Part shown: piece by piece, positions 59,101 to 64,000 of the stretch
Layout: the number at the start of each line of letters is the position of its first letter
How positions within the stretch are numbered: position 1 is the first letter of the stretch
From: Branchiostoma floridae
Lineage: Eukaryota > Chordata > Leptocardii > Amphioxiformes > Branchiostomatidae
Assembly: GCF_000003815.2 (NCBI RefSeq)
Contig: NC_049985.1
Span: 24,967,076-25,031,075 of the forward strand
Reading direction: 5' to 3'
Length of the DNA stretch: 64,000 bases
The notes under the pieces: model-generated
The model's database searches: none
What the model saw: the letters and a program-made list of their open reading frames with translations, nothing else
Told to the model about the DNA's origin: nothing
Program-made: the position numbers and the translations under genes

Positions 59101-62100
59101 GGTTATGTTACTCACTAAGAACGTCCTGGTTATTGTCAAATTCCTCTTCATCCATCACCAGTTCTTTGCCAAGGTCGAGGTCTCCTGTCTGGCTGACATC
59201 AAACAAACAGTCGGTGTTGTTTCCACAGGTGGCGCGGGCCTGAGCCTCCAGGTCCGGGTCACTGAACGTGATCTCATCGGTAAAATGGGGGTAGAAGGAA
59301 GACCGTGTTTTGAAGGAGTCTGGAGTATGGCTAGGAAACAATGAATGTCTTGGTCCGTCTTCGCTGGTGAGCTGCCCTGAAGGAAGAAGCAAAACAGATT
59401 GTCACTGATGCTTAAAATGGTATTTGCTCTACTTACCTTACCCGGAAAGATGCTTTACGAACGAAGTTGATATCATCATATATATAGCCAGATGACATTG
59501 ACCAATAAGAAAGCTTAATTTTCGTATAAATCAGCGACTAAGAATTTTCACAACTTGCCATGGGCATAATACAGTAATTTAAAAGTTTGATAGTATTGCA
59601 AATACTTGTTAATGCTAGTAACCATGTGTGTCATGATTAAAAATATTTAGACTTACAAGTAAGGCCGAAGTCCTCGTAGAGTTCCCTCTCCGTTGCGTTA
59701 ACAGACACCATGGTTCCATTTGAAGTCTCAAAATCGTTGGATTGGTCGCCATCAAACTTCCCCAGAAGCCCCCGTATCTTGCCTTTGAACTCTGACGGGG
59801 ACGTAAACTCTACGGCAAGCATTCCCTGATGGTGGACAAATATGGGGGAAAGACAAAGGAATATTTCATGATGGACAAGCCAGGAGCGCTTATAGCTCAG
59901 TCGGCTCCTTTATTCATAGAGACCATGTAAAGCATCACATGTACACATCACATCGCCAGTAGAAGCTAGTCTCTACCAGACTCAGGGTCGCTTGAAAACC
60001 GCAGAAATGGAACAAATAGAGGAGTAAGTCGGCCAAAGGAGTGTAGCCGGCCGCTAGGGAACAGCGCGCGACCTACGGAATCTGTTGAATGTCGCTTCGA
60101 TGAAAAACAATAATACTAATGGTTTTCCAGCGACCCATAGTCTGGTAGAGACTAAGTAGAAAAGCAGCCAGGCGCGCGGCGCCGTGTCGGTTCCATCACC
60201 GAGTCGATTTCGGCACTTCACCGAGGCTGTACGGGGATCATGCATTGATAAATCGCTTAAAATCGGCCGACATGTCCTCCTAGAGGCGCCCGAAACGGCC
60301 TCGGTGACAGGCCCGATCCTGCGGGCAACGATTTCGGTGATGATCCCCTCGCTGCACCGCGCCTGGCTGCGCCTGACGGCGATTTTGAGACGGGCGTCGT
60401 ACACGAAACGTCTCAATGAAGATACAGTTACGCTATCAACGAAGAAAAACTTCGTAGGGCAACATAAAAGAAAAAAAAGATCATTAATCAAGTGAAGAAA
60501 ATCCACAGACCTTCTTGGCTGTTGCCTTGACAGTGATGCCGCTGAAGAAGACGACCAGGAGAGAGTTGTTGGCCGGATGAGTGACTAGGGCGTTGTCTCC
60601 CACCTCCAGCTCGTACTCCTCCTCATCAATCTCCTCCTCACCAACCTCCTCACCTGCCTCCTCACCAAACACAGACAGGTCCGTCAGGCTGCCGTTCACG
60701 TACAGCTCCAGGCTGGAGTTTCCCACCACCTGGATCTGTACAGGCTGTTTGTCTCGCTGGTACGCGATGATGGCGGTGATCATGGTGGCGTGGTCCGTTC
60801 CTGATATTTCAATTCAATTTTTATTGAGAATCAAATAGCCGTGCACAATGTCTAGAACATGTCGAACTGTGTCGAATTTACACAGACTACTACAGTGCAT
60901 ATCAAAATCAAACAGTAATAACTACATTCAAAGGTACATAGACATGCCAATCAAGATAATATGGCCTTTCCCCTGCTCCATTTTTTTTCAATGGCCCTTC
61001 CCTCCTGTGCACCAGCCCTCCCCTAATAAATAGTCCCTAAACTCCCATTTACCTGGAGCAAGTGACATCCTACATTGCAGTTGGTACTCTCCGTTGTCAA
61101 CATCTGCGAGCATGAAGTCGCCCAGCCCGTTAAAGGAGTATTTGTTTCCGTCCATCGTTGTCAGGTGGGGATCGTATCTAACCCATGGGATGCTGATTCT
61201 GTATGAACGGCACCAACGTGATGGGGACGACAGAGGGCGATGCCGCTGAAATCTGTTACAGTACCAGCCACCCCGGATTGTCGCTGCGTCTCTGCAACAG
61301 CTCTGGAAGGCGTTCTCGTCCATCGAACGACTGTTCTGCAAATAAAGGTCAAGATCCTTCACGTCATACAGAATAATAAGCTTTCAATGCCAATATGTTA
61401 AGACGATTTGAGATATATATTGGAACGTAACTTCTAGTTTTGATTTAATTCATCATTATTGTGTTATCTTCAAGTTTGTTCTGCTAGCTCATTCATTTCA
61501 TCCGTTAGTGTCAACAAGAGAGGGGGGGATCCCGAGCGTTATTGACACAGAAAGTAAAGGCATAGATCCTCCAAAGCTGTAGTTACAACGACCTTTACAT
61601 AGTAATAGCATGGTATAATGCGTATATCAATATACAGGGTGTTTACACTTCAGTTTAACTGTTTGTAACATCAACCTTGTATGTGTGATGCCTATTTCCA
61701 TACAGTAAGGATTGTCTACCAGTAAACGATAATTGAATCCGTCTATAACCCATTCTTTTGAGCACCTGTCACTTTGACCAATAAATGATGAGCTGGCAAT
61801 ACTTTTCTGTGATGTTTGGACAGAATAAACTTACTATTATGAGATGTCCACCTAATAAGCCAGTCCGGCGAGCTCCTCCGCCAAGCCTATTTCTTCTACA
61901 TCTTAACCCGCTACCCGACACGTGCCAGCATGCAGATAACCCTGATGTCTGCTCATACCAATGCCCCATTTCGTAGCAGCACATTCTGCTCATTGTAAAT
62001 CTGTCCGAATCGACGTAAGAATGCACTCGGCGTCGGCTTACAACACACGTGGCCCTTTGTGTAATTGCATATGGGCGTCCATAGCTGTATTGTACAAATA

Positions 62101-63737
62101 GGGCAATGTCAATAAATGTATAACGTATAACGTTAGCAGAATAACAGGGCATAGAATAATGTACGAATATCGCATTGAAAGGTGATGAATTTGGTGCATA
62201 AAGTCATAACTGAATGATATCTTTGTGTCTTGATGATAATAGCGAAAGGGTGAGAAAGGGTACACACATATTCCAATCAAGTGACCACTGAAGATATGAC
62301 TTGAAGCATTATGAGTTACTTACGTTGAGTCAAACCAGGCCTGCTCTGCATTGCATGGACAGGTCCCTACAGACGGCAGAGCGCCGTAACCAAACAGTTG
62401 AGTTGGGTCTTCCACTTTCTGCCTCCTCAGCCACTCTGAACAGGTCGCCACACTCCGCTGGGGCACAGCATTGTCACCTTCATTCTGCAGCGCAAACTTC
62501 CACTTTCCTGCAAAGCAACAACAAGATGTAGTGCCGGTATAGAAGAAGTTTATTTGCAAGTTCGTGCCCAAGGGCTACATGTAATTGCAAGTATATTGTA
62601 TAAACATAGTAGATATACAAGTGACAATGAACAGTTATGAACAATATTCTACTCTAATACTAGTGTTGGCTATAGTGTTGGTATAATCTGTTCATTTTCT
62701 AATCGGTCCAACAAGAAAAGATGGTTATGAGCCTCTATCTCTGTTGATTCTCGGTGTACCGTATGATATAGATGACCGAAAATTCGAGGTAAGCAATTTG
62801 CTTGTGTTAAATGAAAGTTGCAAACCACAAATGCGAAATTAATCGTACCAATTCAGATGAGCTTTAAGCTCATAACTGAATGATAACTGAATGATATCTT
62901 TTATGCTAATAATGCCATTTTCTTGTGTTTTTGTAATATTGATAATTTGCATCGCTATGAATAACCATCTCTGTAACATAACTAGTCTTCAGTTTGAAGT
63001 CGTTGATACTTACCACCAAACACCCTGAAAAGATTTTTCATAGACACCGGGAACCTCAGGACAGGGTGGCGGTTTGCGTTGTCCTGTCCAGAGAAGTCCA
63101 CACCATTGTGTACCAGGCCAGCACTAGTGGCCGGTGTAAAGGGGAAGAATCTTCCGTCACCAGCGCTGTACCCTCCGACGGCGACGTTACTCTTGGGGTA
63201 AATGCCATCTCCTCCAGCTTGGGCTTCAACTTCATGTATTGACGGTAGAATTACATTTTGCAAGGTTATTTTATACTATTTTATGTACAGTTACTATTTG
63301 ACGAATAAATTGATCTGGGTCTCTATGTTACAGATCTATAAAGATACAATATTTAATTGTGCAACACTTACTTCCTATGATGGTTTTAATGAATATATGT
63401 TGCTCGCACTTTTTTACCGATCTTTTAGTCGATGACTTGAAAGATCCGACCACTGAATGCATTTTTTATTGGTTTGGCTGTTCAGCACGCACAGCCAGGG
63501 CTGCCCTGCTACTAGCCTGTGGCTAGTACAAAGGGCTAGCCCTGCTGACAAAAACAGAGACAATTCAAATTCCCTGAGTTTTCTGAATGCATTACGACTA
63601 CGCTTTCCCATTAGGAACAATGAAATGGCCTGAATAGTCTTACCTGGACTAACCCATTGCTGTGCAAGAGTTGGGTACACAAACGTGGCGAAGGACAGGA
63701 TTCCATTTGTGGAGATCACTAACTGGAAGGTGTTCAC
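42996..63737 (-). CDS. MUC4-like type I membrane protein, 5'-incomplete
   Basis: Twenty minus-strand exons connect in phase from 63737 to the stop at 42996, giving about 1190 residues plus the rest of one EGF lost in a gap. Order: NIDO, AMOP, VWD, Ig/cadherin-like segment, six EGF modules, Ser/Thr-rich linker, juxtamembrane domain, one TM helix and a 41-residue cytosolic tail. NIDO-AMOP-VWD followed by EGF and TM is the core plan of vertebrate MUC4; calcium-type EGF repeats and the extra Ig-like piece make it larger. Such proteins act as adhesive or barrier surface molecules; the precise role here is unknown. The 5' exons with signal peptide lie beyond 64000. Introns are packed with transposons and two gaps. 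Not a proven MUC4 orthologue, so no symbol is given. Confidence 0.85.
43325..43557. mobile_element. Long-arm foldback with perfect 9-bp target duplication
   Basis: Arms of about 75 bp: ACTCCGTTGCAGTCTTCGAA at the left pairs with TTCGAAGACTGCAACGGAGT at the right, and inside GGCGTTGGTTCGCAATTTTC pairs with GAAAATCGCGAACCAACGCC. The 9-bp duplication GAGGAATCA is perfect (43316-43324, 43558-43566). Long arms plus 9-bp duplications are typical of Mutator-like elements. It sits in the last intron of the MUC4-like gene. Confidence 0.85.
44395..44460 (-). mobile_element. Small LINE 3'-tail fragment
   Basis: TTTATTGCAAATTCATGCCC then GAGGGCTAATTACA matches the tails at 54064 and 62550. Confidence 0.55.
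45152..46547 (-). CDS. MUC4-like gene: Ser/Thr linker and polybasic segment
   Basis: Exon 46547-46360 encodes a Thr/Ser/Pro-rich, probably O-glycosylated stretch (TATSSTSRPATSRPV) followed by a hydrophobic/helical VNTVVIEILSTIQE. Exon 45273-45152 continues LTNLIAEFKRVVAAAL, a Cys-containing piece and GGRRRRS at the junction with the next exon. The RRRR motif fits a furin-type site just before the juxtamembrane domain. The fold may be SEA-like, but the usual GSVVV cleavage motif is absent. Confidence 0.8.
46957..47026 (-). pseudogene. tRNA-like pseudogene or SINE head
   Basis: On the minus strand an anticodon arm GCATT-CTAAACC-AATGC (loop centre AAA) and a T arm CCCGG-TTCGAAT-CCGGG are both perfect, and TAGCGCAGTGG resembles box A. 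The acceptor halves do not pair and the variable loop is one base, so it is not a functional tRNA. Confidence 0.4.
47130..47158. repeat. Perfect 13-bp-arm hairpin
   Basis: GCATTTTGCGACT and AGTCGCAAAATGC separated by GCA, in an intron of the MUC4-like gene. Confidence 0.85.
47416..49558 (-). CDS. MUC4-like gene: EGF modules 3-6
   Basis: Exons 49558-49498 (cut by the gap), 48580-48443, 48085-47960 and 47541-47416; each complete one is a single EGF with phase 1 at both ends, so the modules can be shuffled or skipped without frame loss. Calcium-binding signatures start DVDECMGNLNNCSQLC, DEDECLSGQHNCEQLC and EIDECTEGYDDCTEH. The 48580 exon is a different EGF (TSPCSGADNPGCDPELG) without the D-x-D/N-E start. 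Confidence 0.88.
49184..49397. mobile_element. MITE with GATCGTCG arms, running into a gap
   Basis: Left GCGGTCACAAAGGTCGTGCG then ATCGTCGTGCGATCG pairs with CGTACGACGATCGCGCGACC then TATATGACCGCG on the right. The right flank is lost in the N run. Confidence 0.7.
49398..49497. other. Assembly gap (100 N)
   Basis: Truncates a calcium-binding EGF exon of the MUC4-like gene after ENTDG on the minus strand; the rest of that module and its donor are missing. Confidence 0.95.
50067..50325. repeat. Direct duplication, ~190-bp spacing
   Basis: Two copies share ATTTTGCCC-like text, TGCAGGAAATGGC, TTTCAGAGGG and TTTCAA/TTTCCC blocks. Inside the composite element, left of the gap. Confidence 0.7.
50351..50450. 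other. Assembly gap (100 N)
   Basis: Placeholder gap inside the composite foldback. Confidence 0.95.
50725..53309. mobile_element. Unclassified element, long unit
   Basis: Begins ATTTAACCTGATTAGTCATT and ends CAGGACAAATAGGATAC. It has no inverted ends and no long coding frame. The terminal 90 bp (50726-50815) and terminal 63 bp (53247-53309) recur at the ends of the adjacent short unit. It carries a five-hairpin array at 52196-52606. Together with the short unit it splits the right arm of the surrounding foldback, with AC at both junctions. Class not determined. Confidence 0.6.
52196..52606. repeat. Array of five regularly spaced hairpins
   Basis: Stem-loops at 52196-52232, 52321-52358, 52400-52436, 52485-52518 and 52571-52606. 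The best is ATCCAG ... TTCCGCGGAA ... CTGGAT: an outer 6-bp stem with an inner palindrome. The second replaces ATCCAG/CTGGAT by ATTCAG/CTGAAT, changing both sides of the stem together. The last three are 85-86 bp apart and each follows a GTGA-N-T-ATCCAG context. Confidence 0.8.
53310..53585. mobile_element. Unclassified element, short unit in head-to-tail tandem
   Basis: Starts with the same 90 bp (53311-53400, two mismatches) and ends with the same 63 bp (53523-53585, one mismatch) as the long unit. Between them is a ~120-bp foldback, CGTCTGGAGCCT to AGGCTCCAGACG. The junction of the two units is GGATAC|CATTTAACC, so they are arranged head-to-tail. Confidence 0.65.
54064..54400 (-). mobile_element. 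LINE 3' end fragment
   Basis: On the minus strand the peptide ELFEETIKFHPNFLTFTDKK, then KSVLLLT and a stop, resembles the C-terminus of LINE polyproteins. A 3' UTR follows with TGGGATCTTTCGTCTTCCAC, and the tail TTAGCCCACGGGCAAGAATT ends in TTGCAATAAA. Relatives at 18470, 27000, 44395 and 62550. Confidence 0.65.
54705..55984 (-). CDS. MUC4-like gene: EGF modules 1-2 and preceding segment
   Basis: Exons 55984-55824, 55429-55224 and 54830-54705. The first continues the Ig-like segment and enters a Cys-rich piece (FMCSCQNGGNCDASVDPD) that joins FYRRTCSCATGYHGERCE of the second. The second also holds DACLVNLHPCFPGSNCTD, an EGF with the CxPGYTGDG-type end. The third is a calcium-type EGF (DRDECAGAEGDVCQHEC). 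Phases 0-2, 2-1, 1-1 all agree. Confidence 0.88.
56151..56250. mobile_element. Left half of a CCAAGCAGAYCC hAT-like MITE
   Basis: TTAATCTCCAAGCAGATCC, ATTAGGTAGAATCAAAAG and GAGTGCAGCCGGCCTAGGAG are present, the right half is missing. Confidence 0.65.
56535..56694 (+). pseudogene. Mariner transposase N-terminal remnant
   Basis: A short frame reads LTKDIVKMFDNHSPPISSKK, then NWVSDFQQRKFDRTPQ, the helix-turn-helix style of mariner transposases, followed by a stop. No catalytic domain is present. Confidence 0.6.
56931..57855. mobile_element. Harbinger-like foldback with internal GTGAC arrays
   Basis: Arms of about 50 bp start GGTGGGCTCCCACTGCACTC and include CGTCACGCTTGCGTCGCTTC; the right end mirrors them. 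Flanks are TAA and TTA, close to a TWA target. Internal direct repeats: CTAGAGGTGAC three times (57005-57060) and CAACAGTGAC-type units at 57118-57190 and 57319-57367. No coding sequence. Related to 58615-58863. Confidence 0.7.
58254..58435 (-). CDS. MUC4-like gene: Ig/cadherin-like segment
   Basis: One exon encodes NLFPPTLNGPESVYATMGET, then VTVVVTATDSTTSSP and a beta-rich stretch ending SGSEATLVWQ. It has the look of a PKD/cadherin/Ig-type beta sandwich beginning with PPTLNGP. It joins VTSDSPFKFQLDVYNAQ of the next exon in phase 0. Such a module between VWD and EGF is not part of the minimal MUC4 plan. Confidence 0.8.
58615..58863. mobile_element. Harbinger-like MITE with TAA duplication
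   Basis: Starts CGGTGCGCTCCCACCGCACT and ends with the inverted AGTGCGGTGGGAGCGCACC. TAA flanks both sides (58612-58614, 58864-58866). Subterminal GCTTGCGTCACTG and CAGTGACGCAAGG pair. Confidence 0.8.
59116..60800 (-). CDS. MUC4-like gene: VWD domain, central and C-terminal exons
   Basis: Exons 60800-60511, 59825-59657 and 59376-59116. They encode VWD text TDHATMITAIIAYQRDKQPV, FKGKIRGLLGKFDGDQSNDF and LYEDFGLTW, then the post-VWD motif SLFPSHTPDSF and ATCGNNTDCLFDVSQTGD seen in MUC4 and related NIDO-AMOP-VWD proteins. The first exon has an unusual run of acidic residues (EEAGEEVGEEEIDEEEYELE) inside the VWD. Phases 2-0, 0-1 and 1-1 agree; the split codon T|GG restores Trp. Confidence 0.9.
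59967..60154. mobile_element. hAT-like MITE, TAGYCTCTACCAG family
   Basis: Starts TAGTCTCTACCAGACTCAGG and ends with the inverted GTCTGGTAGAGACTA. AGTAGAA occurs on both sides, an imperfect target duplication. Right arm interior is disrupted. Confidence 0.75.
61053..62507 (-). CDS. MUC4-like gene: AMOP domain and start of VWD
   Basis: Exons 62507-62324, 62000-61835 and 61335-61053. The first has the AMOP signature CSEWLRRQ ... GTCPCNAEQAWFDS. The second (phase 2 in, 0 out) gives MSRMCCYEMGHWYEQTSGLS and GGARRTGLLGGHLII. The third completes AMOP with SMDENAFQSCCRDAATIRGG and begins VWD with VRYDPHLTTMDGNKYSFNGL. The middle exon's acceptor is inferred from phase; an acceptor 37 bases upstream is also in frame. 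Its second Cys pair reads CRR where AMOP domains often have CCY. Confidence 0.85.
62548..62780 (-). mobile_element. LINE 3'-tail fragment
   Basis: TTTATTTGCAAGTTCGTGCC then CAAGGGCTACATGTAATTGC matches the 54064 tail, followed by diverged 3' UTR-like sequence. Confidence 0.55.
63014..63737 (-). CDS. MUC4-like gene: NIDO domain exons
   Basis: Exons 63737-63644 and 63229-63014. The first encodes VNTFQLVISTNGILSFATFV and ends at AQQWVSP; the second has AQAGGDGIYPKSNVAVGGYS and ends RFPVSMKNLFRVFG. The N-x-FQ-x-V-x-x-T-x-G start and the terminal FRV are characteristic of nidogen extracellular domains. Phase 1 joins both. The earlier half of the domain and the signal peptide must lie beyond the window end. 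Confidence 0.85.
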
Positions 63738-63740
63738 CTA

Positions 63741-63990
63741 CATTGTAGCATAAAATATACTGTGGATAAATCGGCGAATGTTCCATGTAAGGCATCCCGA
63801 AATCTCCGGCAAATTCCTTGTGAGGTATTTTACCGCGACCGTGTCGGAGTCGTGTAAGACATCACAAAATCGTCGGCAGATGCAGCTAGCCATGTGGGTT
63901 CGATGCATCACCTTCGCCGAGGCCGAGTCAGGCATGTTACCGTGACCGTGTTAGGGTCGTATAAAACATCACTATATTGCTGTACAATTA
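63741..63990. repeat. Two diverged direct repeats at the window end
   Basis: Blocks near 63826-63870 and 63937-63972 share TTACCGYGACCGTGT then GTCGTRTAARACATCAC and a preceding CCGAGG/CGGAG context, spaced about 110 bp. Non-coding. Confidence 0.55.
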
Positions 63991-64000
63991 ATTTTAGCTG

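Noticed and set aside
59889-59915. tRNA start (TAGCTCAGTCGG)
   Set aside because: Only a box A-like match; no anticodon or T arm follows.
61327-61335. Alternative acceptor AACAG|T for the AMOP/VWD exon
   Set aside because: It was needed only if exon 62324 joined directly to 61330; with the 62000-61835 exon included, the GCAG|AAC acceptor fits in phase 0.

Overview
The window is animal nuclear DNA: genes are split by GT-AG introns, it is AT-rich and full of small foldback transposons, and it carries orthologues of VAMP7 and POLR1D. The repeat types and the NIDO-AMOP-VWD-EGF membrane protein fit a lancelet (Branchiostoma); that assignment is inference. Three runs of exactly 100 N (34854-34953, 49398-49497, 50351-50450) are scaffold gaps.

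Layout. 1-7.7 kb: mostly intergenic repeats (a nested hAT/Harbinger-like pair, a TTAA-flanked piggyBac-like element, several MITEs), with one weak candidate terminal exon at 4904-5044. 7.8-8.2 kb: a minus-strand exon of an unrecognised protein. 8.8-18 kb: repeats, including a piggyBac-like MITE, nested hAT-like MITEs, a LINE 3' end and a 133-bp-type tandem array. 19.68-21.97 kb (+): a two-exon, three-finger C2H2 transcription factor with a TATA/Inr promoter and nearby T-box half-sites. 24.2-28.0 kb (-): four phase-compatible exons of a Lys/Ser-rich protein; the 7.8-8.2 kb exon is also phase-compatible, which would put the C2H2 gene antisense inside a ~16 kb intron. 30.1-33.0 kb (-): POLR1D (RPAC2), five exons. 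34.4-38.4 kb (+): VAMP7, with one exon lost in a gap. 43.0-63.7 kb (-): the 3' part of a large MUC4-like type I membrane protein (NIDO, AMOP, VWD, Ig/cadherin-like segment, six EGF modules seen, Ser/Thr-rich linker, juxtamembrane domain, TM helix, short tail); its 5' end lies beyond the window.

The genes do not form a pathway: POLR1D is a subunit shared by RNA polymerases I and III, VAMP7 is an R-SNARE, the MUC4-like protein is a cell-surface protein and the C2H2 protein a nuclear regulator. POLR1D and VAMP7 are head-to-head and may share a promoter region.

The least ordinary DNA is inside introns of the MUC4-like gene. At 49.7-53.7 kb a 160-bp inverted repeat has one arm split by a 2.86-kb element present as two head-to-tail units, the longer with five regularly spaced hairpins. 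At 56.3-58.1 kb a mariner-derived foldback holds a second, Harbinger-like foldback. All calls were made by eye from the sequence; no database search was run.
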